DNA of 64,000 bases, taken from positions 2,852,001 through 2,916,000 of the forward strand of contig CM057844.1 in the NCBI GenBank assembly GCA_030068075.1, read 5' to 3'. Origin of the DNA: Paguma larvata (taxonomy: Eukaryota > Chordata > Mammalia > Carnivora > Viverridae). Below the pieces are notes generated by a model. That model had not been told where the DNA came from and did no database searches. It worked only from the letters and a program-made list of their open reading frames with translations. Position 1 is the first letter of the stretch; each line of letters begins with the position of its first letter. Positions 22,240 to 33,128 of the stretch are shown in pieces. Both the position numbers and the translations under genes were made by a program.

Positions 22240-23375
22240 AATTAGTTCTGTTTTTCCTCTATTGTCTCAGTCTTCACCATATGCCTCCCATTCCACTTCT
22301 CCCTATTGCTTACCACACTGGTCACAGGCCACTGTGCTTGTGCAATGGCTTCTGTGTAATCTCCCTGCTTCTACCCTCAGCCCCTCCAGACTCTTGACCA
22401 AGGACAATGAGATGTTGGTAAAGTGTAAGTCATCTCCCATCACTCCTTTGTTCAACCATTAGGGACTCTCCTCCTTCACACTGGTAGCTTCCTCCTCCAG
22501 GAGACTCCCCCTCCTCACAGCGACTCTCACTCCTCATAGTGACTCCCCCCTCACAGTGACTCCCCCTCTCATAGTAGTTTCGCCCCTCACAGTGTCTCCC
22601 CCTTCCTCACAGTGACTCTTCCCTCTCTCTCAACAGTGGCTCATCTCCCTCACCCTGGTTCTCCCCCTTCACAGTGTCTTCTCCTTCCTCACAATGACTC
22701 CTCTTCCCCACACTGGCTTCACCTCCTTGCACTGACTCCTTGCCTCACAGTGGTGCCTGCTTTTCACAGCAACTCACCTTCCTCCCCTCCTCACAATGGC
22801 TCCCCTCCTTCACCCAGCCTCCCACCCCTCACAGTGCCTCCCTCCTTCACAGTGGCTCCTTCTTCTCACCATATCTCCCCCTCGACCTCCCCACTTTCCT
22901 CACAAAGGCTTCCTCAGCACTCACTATGGTTTTCAATGGTTTCTAAGGCCCAAATGGCATGCCTGCTGTGTCTAACATCATCTTTCCTCCCCTGGCCATC
23001 TCTTTCTCTCCTGTTCCATCATCAACCTTGCTTGTCCTTGGCCATGCCCTTTAGGGCCCTTGCTACTCCTTCTGCCACAATCTTCCCAGATATCATCACA
23101 ATTAGCCACTTTGCCTCCTTCAAGACTTTATCAAAAGCAGCCTCCCTGTGAGATGTACCTCACATGCATTTTTTCCTTTATGTCATCACCTATTGAACTT
23201 CTATGATGCTCACTTATTAAGGTTTATATTTATTTTCCACATCCCCCTTCTAGAATGCAAGCCTTATGAGGCAGGAAGTTGGTGCCTTTTTTGACCACTG
23301 AGGTACCATACATATCTAGAACAATGCCTGTCACTCAGTAGTTGCTCAAAAATTATTTGTGAAATGAATTAAAGG
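22240..23375 (+). mobile_element. L2 LINE with internal minisatellite
   Basis: L2 landmarks run in order on both sides of the array. To the left are 'ATCTCCCTGCTTCTACC' and 'CATCTCCCATCACTCC'. To the right are 'TTAGGGCCCTTGCTACTCC', 'GCCTCCTTCAAGACTTT', 'CTTCTAGAATGCAAGCC', 'AGAACAATGCCTGTCACTC' and 'AGTAGTTGCTCAAAAATT' (the L2 3' end). The middle, 22463-22926, is a tandem array. The 179-codon frame 22612-23151 spans array and L2 and is not a gene. Confidence 0.8.
22463..22926. repeat. Degenerate ~20-bp CT-rich minisatellite
   Basis: About 20 degenerate units of roughly 18-24 bp with core CCTCACAGTGACTCCCCCT. Variants include CATAGTGACT, CACAATGGCT and CACAGTGTCT. The core resembles the L2 segment CAATGGCTCCCCATCTCAC expected at exactly this place, so the array probably grew from the L2 itself. 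Confidence 0.85.
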
Positions 23376-23670
23376 AGAGAGAAAATCTGTATTATAAAAA
23401 TGATTGTAAATTGAGAAAATATTTAGGTGTTTGTGTGAGTCTATTAAGTCTTCATTTCGCCTAAAGTATTTCTAAAATTTCCTGCTTCTCTCACTCCAGA
23501 CCCTTTCCTTAGACCATCCCTACTTAAAGCACAAACTTCAAACCCATGCTTGCCACATTTGTGTCTCTAGTTCAGGACAATCTTTACGCTACAAGCCCCT
23601 AGTTTCCATATCTCATGGGCATTTACCTCTGTTCCACAGGATCCTCAGATTATGCTTGTCTGATCCAAAC
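23376..23670. other. Unassigned intergenic sequence
   Basis: Just under 300 bp with no recognised element. Confidence 0.4.
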
Positions 23671-23681
23671 CTCTTGTATGA

Positions 23682-24081
23682 TTTTTTTAATTTATTTATT
23701 TTTTTATTTTATTTATTTTTTATTATTATAATAGTTTATTTTCCAATTGGTTTACATATAACACCCAGTGTTCATCCCAACACGTGCCCTCTTTAATATC
23801 CATCACCCCCTCTCCCCCCTCCCTCACCTCCGTCACCTCCCTCAGCCTCAGATTGTTCTTAGTCTTTGGCAATGAGAAAAAATGAAATCTGGCCATGTGT
23901 AGCAACATGGACGGAACTGGAGGGTATTATGTTAAGTGAAATAAGTCAGTCAGAAAAAGACAGATACCATATGTTTCCACGAATAGGTGGACTTAGTGAG
24001 ACTAAGCAAAAACCAGGGGGAGGGCTAGAGGGGAAAGGAGAAAAAGACACTAAGAGGGAGAGAGATAAAACATAAGAGACT
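23682..24081 (-). mobile_element. Young L1 3' end with 5' inversion
   Basis: Flanked by CTCTTGTATGA at 23671-23681 and 24082-24092. From 23682 to about 23867 the 3'UTR lies antisense behind a T-rich tail. From about 23868 ('GGCAATGAGAAAAAATG') the upstream ORF2-end/3'UTR segment lies sense, ending at 'CATAAGAGACT', where the antisense part starts in L1 coordinates. The two segments abut almost without loss. Twin priming is the simplest explanation. Confidence 0.92.
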
Positions 24082-24092
24082 CTCTTGTATGA

Positions 24093-24864
24093 GTTTTGAA
24101 CCAGGTCTTCATTTGACTTTTCCACCTGGGTTATTGTCACAGCCATCCTCCAATGGCCAAACACAGACCAAGAAGTCATCTGAATTCTCTTGTCTATGCA
24201 TCACACCCTAGGTCCTTGAGATAATATTCCAGATACACTTGTCCTCCATCTTGTTTTCTCTGTTTCTGCGTCTTAACTATGGGCCTCAACATCCCTCATC
24301 AAGACCACAGTGATGTTATTTCAAGCCTAATGTACAGCCTGACTCTAGCAGAAAATAGAGGACACACCTAAACTGGGTATTTGAAGACAATTTAATAAGG
24401 GGACGATTTGCAACATTGTAGGCAATGGGTAAGAAAACCACAAGGAACATGTCTTATATTTATAAACAAAGAAAACCGTTAACACTTGCAGGTAAAGGAA
24501 GGCATGGTCATGGAATCTGGTGACACAGCTGGGTGATGAGGGTCTTATTCTTGGTCAAACAACTCTAGCCCATCAAGGAGAATCCATAGGAGGTATTCAG
24601 AAAGCATAGATATCCCAACCTCTCTCTCCTCTTGCTATCTTATTTCCTGAAATGTTCACCATTGCTTGAACCTAGCTGGATCCAAGGGGAAGGGGGCCTT
24701 TTGGTCACTTGAGGTCAGCCTTCCAGGACACAGAGCAAGGAGAAGGGGGGGAGAGTGGAAGGGGGTGAGTAGAAGCTACTTCAGTGAAATATGAGGCCCT
24801 TCCTTGCCCATTTCTCCAACCTCCCATGTGGCACCCAAGACTAGAACACATGGTTTTGCTATTG
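24093..24864. other. Unassigned intergenic sequence
   Basis: No feature recognised. Confidence 0.4.
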
Positions 24865-25080
24865 CCCACTTTTGTACAGGATATTCTTCATCCTAGGATG
24901 CCCTTTAGTCTTGATCTTCCTGGAAACTTCTCACATTCCCAGTCTCAACTTAGCAGCTACTCCCTGAAGAAGGCTTCCTTGATATCTTTTACTAATTAAC
25001 CTCACCTCCTCTGAGCAGACTTTAGACGAGCATTTGTTAAATTTACATCATATACTTAAGATGTTTGTAGCATGAGATCC
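24865..25080 (+). mobile_element. L2 3' region remnant
   Basis: Diverged L2 landmarks: 'CTTCCTGGAAACTTCTCAC', 'CTCCCTGAAGAAGGCTTCC', 'TTGATATCTTTTACTAATTA' and a decayed end near 'TTAAATTTACATCATATAC'. Confidence 0.5.
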
Positions 25081-25604
25081 TCCTGCTACAGTTACTTCTA
25101 CCTCCTCCTATTTATACCCTTGAGTGATCATCTCCATTTGAGTGTGGCTGAGACCTATTATTTGCTTCTAACCACTAAAATATAACAACAGTGATAGGAA
25201 GTCACTTTTGTGAGTAGATTACAAATGATTGATTACAAATGATTGATCCTTTGCTATCAGTGTCTTCTTGCTGCACATCAGGATGAAGCATGCTGCCATG
25301 TTGGGGAGACCTACATGGCAATGAAATGAGGGTGGCCTCCAGTCAATAGCCAGTTAGCAACTGATGCCCCCAGTTCAACCCTCAAGGAACAGCCCACAAG
25401 CTTGGGAACAGATCTTCCTTAGTTGAGTCTTCATTTGGAACCCTAGTGCTGCTGGTGCTCTGATAGAAGCCTGTGAAAGACCCTGAAAGAAAGGAGCCAG
25501 TCAAGCTGTACCTGGACTTTTGATCCACAATGCGTCCTGCTTTAAGCTGAAAATTTTGTGGTAATTTTTTCTGTGATAACTGATAGCTAACCCATTTTTT
25601 TCTG
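25081..25604. other. Unassigned sequence with a small tandem duplication
   Basis: No element recognised. ATTACAAATGATTG is duplicated in tandem near 25219-25247. Confidence 0.4.
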
Positions 25605-25840
25605 CATTAATAGAAGCTAACTTTTACTATTTACTGAGTGACTGGCATTTTTCTAAATTTATTTAGTCTTCATAGTCCTACATATCTAGTAAATAATATT
25701 ATTTCCACATTGTAGATGAGACCAACTGAGGAATAAATAGGCTAAGTAATTTTCCAGGGACAAATAGTGATAGTCAGAGGCAGGCTTTAAGGGGAGACCA
25801 TCTGGCTCCAGGGTGCACACTCATGACTACTCCACTTTCT
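25605..25840 (-). mobile_element. MIR(b) SINE, antisense
   Basis: Landmarks of MIR read in reverse: 'TTTACTGAGTGACTGGCAT', 'TTTATTTAGTCTTCATAGTC', 'CCACATTGTAGATGAGACC', 'GGCTAAGTAATTTTCCAGGG', 'AGTCAGAGGCAGGCTTTAAG', 'CCATCTGGCTCCAGGGTGC'. It is nearly full length and old. Confidence 0.85.
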
Positions 25841-25939
25841 TACCTTCACCTGTGCTTATCTGTCTCCCCACTATACTTCTCTCTTCCCTCCTAAGGGATC
25901 CTGGGGGGCGAGGCTTGTGGGGATTTATCACTTATCCAT

Positions 25940-26020
25940 TGTACTTGGCACATATCTAGCACACAGTAAGGTTAGTACATAGGGTTAGTAAGCTCTTCAT
26001 AAATATTTCCTGAGTAGAGT
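25940..26020 (+). mobile_element. L2/MIR-type 3' end fragment
   Basis: 'TTGGCACATATCTAGCACAC' followed by 'CTCTTCATAAATATTTCCTG' matches the shared 3' end of L2 and MIR elements. Confidence 0.5.
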
Positions 26021-26997
26021 CAGTCGAGTTTTGTAAAAACATCTTTTCAATGCCCATGTGATAATGCAGTTAGCTGAGTTCACCTCATAAACAAGCAAGG
26101 TGCATTTATGTGTCTGGACAACAAAACCATTTTAATTGGCATGGATATCAATGCTTTTGGTTGTTCAATTTTACTTGTTAATCCAGGATCAGAAAGGCCA
26201 AATAGATCTCATTTTGAGGATTTACATCACTCTGTAAGGATAATTCTGAACCAACACCAAGACTTGTTGAGAGCCAAGATCAATCACTGATGTCTGCTAT
26301 GGGACCAGGCAGAGGAGCAGTGGCGGAGCACCACACACATCTGCCATTTTCTCTCCAGGAGCTGGTGCTCATCTTCCTGCTGAACATGCAAATAACTAGA
26401 GGCAATACTCCACTGGCATTTTTCACTGCAACCAACTTAGAATCAAAGATCTCTGGCTCTGCTCTGTGCTGAGACCTCAAGAGAAAGAGGAGTCACCATA
26501 ATGTTAGGGGTAGAGAATTGGAAGGAAGTTAGATCTTGGTTTGGCTCTACTATGCCAAAATCTGCCAAGAAGCAATGAGTAAATATCTCTTTATTAAAAA
26601 GCAAATGTTCTGTTTAATATACTACACTTATGTCTTTAATAGCATATTTTCATAATGTCTGTAAATTACAGTAATTTTTGAACTGAAAATATCTTTCCAA
26701 CCTCACTTCTCAGAACAGACATTTTATTTTGCCACAAAAATCAGATACCACTGAAAGGCTGCTATTGCCTTTAAAGAAATGATGATTTGAATACAACTCA
26801 TTTCGTTACTTATTCTTCTCCTCTTCCTTCTCATACAAATAGGTTAAAAGGTAGACATATTTCTAGTTCATGGAAGCACATTCAAATCACAAATGCTAGT
26901 AGGGATGGGCAGAAAAGTTAGGAAGAAAGTTGAATTACTAGATTTCCAAATATCTTTAAATGAAATATGCCTTCCCAGATGCTAATTGGTGGTTCAA

Positions 26998-26998
<1 letters not shown>
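26021..26998. other. Unassigned intergenic sequence
   Basis: Two short opposing frames at about 26280-26480 lack any recognised domain. Nothing else seen. Confidence 0.4.

Positions 26999-27047
<49 letters not shown>
26999..27047. repeat. (TG)24 microsatellite
   Basis: An uninterrupted TG run of 24 units. Its length and purity suggest it is polymorphic. Frames across it (Val-Cys and His-Thr runs) are artefacts. Confidence 0.95.
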
Positions 27048-27049
<2 letters not shown>

Positions 27050-27330
27050 TTCAAACATAGTTGCATATGTGATACAGGAAAATCTCTCCTCTGGTTGTTG
27101 CTGTTTCAGTAATATTAGCATGCTTAAAGCAGTTTATGCAGATCACATCGTGGAGAATGCTAATTTTCTGAGACTTTCCTTTTTATTTTACATTAAGGAT
27201 AAATTAACGCATTTGTATGCAAAGCCACACCTTAAGGTTAGCAGGAAATTGACCTTTCTCTGTAAATAGCAATTATTTACTTAAAAATGCCTTTGGCTAA
27301 CAGAAAATGTCACATACTGGGAGATTTTTT

Positions 27331-28262
27331 TTTTATTATAATAGTTTATTTTCAAATTGGTTTACATATAACACCCAGTGTTCATCCCAACATGTGCCCT
27401 TTTTAATGCCCATCACCCCCTCTCCCCCCTCCCTCATCCCCCTTACCCTCAGTTTTTTCCTTAGTCTTTGAGAGTCTCTTATGTTTTATCTCCCTCCCTC
27501 TCTGTGTCTTTTTTTTCTTTCCCCTCCTCCCCTCCCCCTGGTTTTTGCTTAGTTTCACAAAGTCCACCTATTCGTGGAAACATATGGTATCTGTCTTTTT
27601 CTGACTGACTTATTTCACTTAACATAATACCCTCCAGTTCCATCCATGTTGCTACACATGGCCAGATTTCATTTTTTCTCATTGCCACGTAGTAGTCCAT
27701 TGTATATAAGTACCATAACTTCTTTATCCATTCGTCAGTTGATGGGCACTTGGTCTCTTTCCATGATTTGGCTATTGTCGAAAGTGCTGCTATGAACATT
27801 GGGGTACACGTGCTCCTATGCATCAGCATTCCTGTGTCTCTTGGGTAGATTCCTAGCAGGGCTATTGCTGGGTCGTAGGGTAGCTCTATTTTCATCCCAT
27901 GCTCATGGATTGGAAGAATAAATATCGTCAAAATGGCAATACTACCCAAAGCAATCTACACATTCAATGCAATCCCAATCAAAATTGCACCAGCATTCTT
28001 CTCAAAGCTAGAGCAAACAATCCTCACATTTGTATGGAACCACAAAAGACCTCGAATAGCCAAAATAATACTGAAGAATAAAACCAAGGCGGGAGGCATC
28101 ACAATCCCAGACTTTAACCTCTACTACAAAGCGGTAGTCATCAAGACTGTATGGTATTGGCACAAAAACAGACGCATAGACCAATGGAATAGAATAGAAA
28201 GCTCAGAAATGGACCCGCAAGTATATGGCCAACTAATCTTTGACAAAGCGGGAAAATGTATC
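27331..28262 (-). mobile_element. Young L1 with large 5' inversion
   Basis: A perfect 18-bp duplication, CATACTGGGAGATTTTTT, sits at 27313-27330 and 28263-28280. The 3' end lies antisense from 27331 to about 27895 (tail, 3'UTR and ORF2 end; open frame 27479-27949). From about 27896 a sense piece of ORF2 from further upstream follows ('GCTCATGGATTGGAAGAATA' to 'GACAAAGCGGGAAAATG'), open as frame 27933-28313. By comparison with L1 layout several hundred bp between the two segments are missing. Neither piece is a functional ORF2. Confidence 0.93.
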
Positions 28263-28539
28263 CATACTGGGAGATTTTTTAATTGCCTAAATCATGATCT
28301 TCTTTGCTCCTAGGACCTCTCAGAGTATATTTGTGAAGAATTGTAAAGGTTGGAATTTTGCCATTATTTTCCATGAACAGAAGGAAGTAGAGAAGGAGTA
28401 TGGCAGATATGGTTGGGTGCCCATCCATACATACCCTCCTACATTCATCATCCTACATTGTGCAGATGAGATGCTAAGAATGCCAACTGCATATACCTGA
28501 GACTCCTGGTCAGTGAACCATTTCTAGCCGACTAAGCCT

Positions 28540-28870
28540 GCTCCCCCTCTTAGGAGAGGCTAGAAATACTGGCAAGGTAATATACCTACGGAGATGTCAC
28601 TGGTAGTCAGTGACTTAGAGAAGTTGGTGGACAGCACCCAACCTCCTTGTATTTTGGATATGATGCCTTCTACCTGTTCTCCCAGATAACCAGAGGATTG
28701 AGCTCCAGTTGCCCAGAGCAGTAACCTGCCCAGTAAAGAACCCTTTTGTTGACTTCTTCCCCTTCCCTGGTCCAACTTCTCAGTCCCATACTGGTATTTC
28801 CTAGGGTTACCCTCTCCCCAATTGACTGCATGCTCTGAGTCCTTGACTGGGGGAGCCCACTGAAAGTAAA
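28540..28870 (+). mobile_element. Unassigned LTR-like old repeat, copy 2
   Basis: Same family as 7100-7560: 'GAGCTCCAGTTGCCCAGAGC', 'CTTCCCCTTCCCTGGTCC', 'CAATTGACTGCATGCTCTG', 'AGTCCTTGACTGGGGGAGCC'. The ends are uncertain. Confidence 0.45.
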
Positions 28871-30359
28871 AAAAATCCTCTAGTTAGTGCTAACGTGCCA
28901 ACCGGTGTTTTATGAGGCAGGGAAATAAGCAGGCAGAGAGAGACATACATTCTAAATTCTCATTGCAATTGTATGAAAACCTGCAGAAGGCAATGAGTTA
29001 TGGAGCATTTATCAAGCAGAGGACAAAGCCCTTCCCTCTCTGGCAGTCTGACTAGGATGTGCCTGGGCTTTTTCTGGGTGATCTAACAAATTGGACCTCC
29101 TAAAAAAGTTTTGTATAAGAGTGAAAAGAGAGATAAAACCTCTAAAAAATCTGCCTTCCAGAAGTAGGAGAATGTAAAGAATAAAACAGACCACTGTAAC
29201 CCAGAGAGATTTCTGTTGATATTCTCTGAAGCAAAAAGTTTTCTGAGAAACACAAATTGCTGTAAATTTAAAAGTACCTGGGAGTATAGGGAACATTGTA
29301 TCTATTGAGATGTCTGTCCAGCTCAACAACAGAAAATACTCAAGATTCTGAGAAATGTCTCCATCAACCCTGTATCTGAATCAGACAACTCCTACACATT
29401 GGCCTTGATAAAAATCAATGTGCTTGAAAATTTTGGTTGATTGTACCCATTTGTGGCATCAGAATTCTGATTATTATAGTGAGGTAAGGTTCTATCCAGC
29501 TTAGAAATCTTTCTGTTTAGAATTTGGTGTAGGCCTTAAGTATATCTGACAACAATAGTTGAACAACTTATCAAATGTGGATTTTACACATTAAAAAATT
29601 ACCTCAGCGTGACACCAGTAGCATATCAGATCAGAAAGCTCTAGCCCCTCATTTTCACATGGAAACACTGAATAAACATGATAAGGGAAAAAATACCTTC
29701 GTGAGAACTCTAGAAAAAGTTAAACTGCAGTGCAGCAACAAAGCAAATGCATAACCAAGAAAAAGCCACATTTATAACGGTAGGAAATGTTGTGGGACTT
29801 TGCTTGATCTTACCCTACTTCCTCCCTAGTGCAGTTCTATCAGGAGGAAGCTGCCAAATTCCCACCTCCTTTCCCTGGGGTTGAAGGAAAAAAGTAGAAC
29901 CTGATTGCAACGTTCTAGGTTGTTTGGGGGTTGCTCAATGGATTGGTTTATGTCTGGCTTGACTTGGAGCATTGAGGGGACTGTGGCATAGATTTAATAT
30001 TAACTTGGAGGCTGTTGAAAGCAGTGGAAAGTGCCATGGAACAAAAGGATTTCAGACTCATGGGCACCTGGGAACATGAAATTACAGGCAGAAGAATTCT
30101 AGCTAAGTCCCTAAGAAGAAACAGGGATGAGACTATTACAGAAATTAAGTGATTTAAACTCAGCTATATACGAAGGGAGGGGAACTGGAGCAAAAGCATG
30201 TAAAGAGGCCCAGGGAAGACCTTGAGGACCTTTATATTTGAAATGACCATGACCCTTTACACTGGACTGATTAGCTAAGATCTTCTGCATGGAGCCAATT
30301 CCCAAAGACTGAGAGATGTGGCTGTTTATCAAATGCCCATTAAAGAAAAAATCACCCAC
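28871..30359. other. Unassigned intergenic sequence
   Basis: No element recognised. Frames at 29012-29329 (minus, 105 codons) and 30111-30359 (minus) have no known domain. Confidence 0.4.
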
Positions 30360-30660
30360 ATTGCTGAGTGAAATAAGTCAGTCAGAGAAGGACAGATATC
30401 ATATTTTCTCACTTATATGTGGATCTTGAGAAATTTAACAGAAGTCTATGGGGGAAGGGAAGGAGAAAAATAGTTACAAACAGATGGGGAGGGAGGCAAA
30501 CCACAAGAGAATCTTAAATACAGAGAACAAACTGAGGGTGGATGGGGGTTGGGGGAGAAGGAAAAATGGGTTACGGGCATTGAGGAGGGCACTTTTTGGA
30601 ATGAGCACTGAGTGTTGTATGTAAGCCAATTTGACAATAAATTATATTAATAATAAAAAA
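30360..30660 (+). mobile_element. Older L1 3' end, 5'-truncated
   Basis: Starts at the ORF2 end ('GTGAAATAAGTCAGTCAGAG'), runs through the 3'UTR with its G-rich tract to 'GAGCACTGAGTGTTGTATG' and 'CCAATTTGACAATAAATT', then an A-rich tail to about 30710. It belongs to an older L1 subfamily than the inverted copies. No clear target duplication. Confidence 0.88.
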
Positions 30661-31029
30661 TAGAAATAAAAATGAAATAAAATAACAAATAAACATAAAA
30701 ATATTGTCCCTTAAAAGGGACAGAATAATTCTCCAGAAACGGATTGTAAAGAAATACAAGTTTCTGATTCTCTTCAAAAATATTTTTAAATAACTCTCTT
30801 AAATATGCTCATTGAGTTAAGGGAGAATACAACATAAAACTAAGCCAAATTAAGAAAATGATACATAAATGAAATGAGAACATCAACAGACAGACAATTT
30901 TTTAAATAGCAACATAAATTCTAGAGCTGAAAAATACAATAAATGAATAAATGGTGGGGGTGGAGATGGACAAAAAAAACTAAAGGAGTTCAACAGCAGA
31001 TTTAAACAGGCATAGAAAAATCAGTGAAC

Positions 31030-32140
31030 ATGAGATAGGTGATTTGAAAGTATTGATACTGAGGAGTAAAAGAAAAAAAGGTGTAAAATGAACACAGTTT
31101 AATGAATTTATGGAACACCATAAGCAGATCAATGTATGTATTATGGGAGTCTCAGAAGAAGAAGAAGAGAAGGGGATAGAAAGCTTGTTTAAAGATATAA
31201 TGGCTGAAAATTTCTCAAATTGTTGGGAAAAAATGGATACACAAATACAAGAAGTTAAATTAAGCTAAATAGGATAATCTAAAGAGACCACACTGAAATA
31301 CATTATAATCAAAATGTAGAAAGTCAAAGACAAACACTAAATCTTAAAAGGAGTAAGATAAATGTGACTTGCCATCTATAAGGAAGTATCTATAAGATAG
31401 CAGATTTTTCAACAGAAATTTTGCAGACTAAAGGTCAGTGGAATGATATATTTACAGTTATGAAAGAAGACAAACAACTGCCAAATGAAAATATTTTATA
31501 TGAAAAAATCGTCCTTCAAAACTCAGGGAGAAATTAAAATATTCTCAGATAAACCAAAGCTGAGGGATTCATTACCACCAGACTTGCTGTAAAAGCTAAA
31601 GAGAGTCCTTCGAATCAAAACAAAAAGATGCTAGCTATTTGAAGCTGTATGAAAACGTAAAGTTCTCTGCAAAAGGTAAATATATAAATCGATTTTTTGT
31701 ATTGTCTGTATTTTTGTAATTTCATTCATAAGTTCACTTTAAATTCTTTTATAAGATTTAAAAGGCAAAAACATAAAATATATAAAATATACACCTGCAA
31801 AATAACCAGAGAAACAAATGATAAATAACTTTTGAAAAGCATAAAGATAATTATAAACCCGTGTTAATGAGTACACAATAAAGAAAGATATGAATTATGA
31901 CATTGATAACATAAACTGGGGAAGGTAAAATTGTGGAGATGTAAAGTTTTTTTATGTGATTATAGTTAAGTGGTTACCAGTTGAAAATATATTATTACAA
32001 CTTTAAGGTGTCCTCATAGTAACCACACACACAAAAAAAAATCTATAGAATAAACAAAACAAATCAATCTTAGGTACAGCTCAAGAAAAACATGAAGGTC
32101 CACAAAGTGCAACACTATGAAAGAGAAGAGAAAGGTAAAG
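31030..32140 (+). mobile_element. Ancient L1M/HAL1-type ORF1 and following region
   Basis: Decayed ORF1 landmarks in order: 'GGAGTCTCAGAAGAAGAAG', 'ATGGCTGAAAATTTCTC', 'CATTATAATCAAAATGTAGA', 'CAGAAATTTTGCAGAC', 'CTCAGATAAACCAAAGCTGA', 'CCACCAGACTTGCTGTAAA'. A 3' non-coding region follows ('TTAATGAGTACACAATAAAG'). Many stops are present. It could be HAL1 (a half-LINE with ORF1 only) or the 5' part of an old L1. Confidence 0.65.
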
Positions 32141-32297
32141 ACAGATACTAAAATTTTAAGAGCAGATTCTGTATATATTTTATCCCAAATGCTCTAAAAT
32201 CTAGATGAATGTGATGTTTTTTCCCACAAATTACATACATTTGCCAAGAAAAGATTAAACAGTGAATAGATCCACTACTGTAATAGAAACTGTAAAG

Positions 32298-32513
32298 TGT
32301 CTTGGGGAACCTGGGTGGCTCAGTCAAGGTAAGCATCTGACTCTTGATTTCGGTTCAGGTCATGATGTCACAGTTTGTGAGTTCAAGCCCCGCATGGGGC
32401 CCTGTACAGCCTGGAGCTTGCTTCAGATCCTCTGTCTCCCTCTCTCTCTGCCCCTCCCCCACTCACGGTCTGTCTCTCAAGAATTAATAAATATCAAAAA
32501 AAATTTTTTTAAA
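32298..32513 (+). mobile_element. CAN-SINE, sense
   Basis: Head 'GGGGAACCTGGGTGGCTCAG', CT-rich tract and a decayed 'AATTAATAAATATC' tail. A perfect 13-bp duplication, AGAAACTGTAAAG, lies at 32285-32297 and 32514-32526. Confidence 0.94.
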
Positions 32514-32579
32514 AGAAACTGTAAAGATTCTCAAATCTATCCTTTCAAATGGCCCCACACCCAAATGTTGTTACAGAAT

Positions 32580-33060
32580 AATTTTACCTAATTTTTGAGG
32601 AATAGATAATATGTATATAAAATAAACTGCCCCAGAAAAATACATTTTAAGAGAATATGAACTGATTGCAAAAGGATTCTGAATAAGCCAATCCAAAAAG
32701 AAGTGGAAAGAGCAGGAGAAGTAAAAGAAAGAGGAGGAGGAGGAAGAGGAAGAGAAAAATAGAAGCCAATTTTACAGATGAATACAAAGACAAAAATAAT
32801 AAACCAAATATTAGTACACCTAACATTATATTAAAAGAATTAATACTCTTACCAAATACAGTTTCATTCAGGAAAAAGAACATTTTTCAATTCATCACTG
32901 TCAGAAACCAAAGAGGAACACTCTCAACCTGATCATGGATATTGATAGGAAACCACAGCCACAGTGTGTTTACTAGCAAAGTGAAGGGAACATTCCAATC
33001 ACTGTCAAGGCAGTGGCCATGTTCTCTACAAGGCTGCTTTTGTTTAACATGATATGTCTT
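32580..33060 (+). mobile_element. Ancient L1 ORF2 fragment
   Basis: 'GAGGAACACTCTCAACCTGA' to 'GAAACCACAGCC' and 'AAGGCTGCTTTTGTTTAACA' resemble the L1 RT region. It may belong to the same old element as 31030-32140, with the middle lost. Heavily decayed. Confidence 0.5.
32698..32763. repeat. Purine-rich (GGA/GAA) tract
   Basis: About 65 bases almost entirely A and G on the plus strand. The 78-codon minus frame crossing it is a Leu/Phe-rich artefact. Confidence 0.8.
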
Positions 33061-33085
33061 ATTTGAGGTATATATAATTTGTTAT

Positions 33086-33086
<1 letters not shown>

Positions 33087-33124
<38 letters not shown>
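33087..33124. repeat. (CA)19 microsatellite
   Basis: An uninterrupted CA run of 19 units. Confidence 0.95.

Positions 33125-33128
<4 letters not shown>

Noticed and set aside
22463..22926. Suspected CRISPR array because of regular short repeats
   Set aside because: Units are degenerate, have no unique spacers of constant length, and the context is mammalian.
22612..23151. 179-codon open frame, Pro/Ser-rich
   Set aside because: It lies across the CT-rich minisatellite and L2 sequence; low-complexity repeats without stops explain its length.
27479..28313. Two opposing L1 ORF2-like open frames, suspected as an active retrotransposon
   Set aside because: The copy is 5'-truncated, inverted and internally deleted, with no ORF1 and no complete ORF2.
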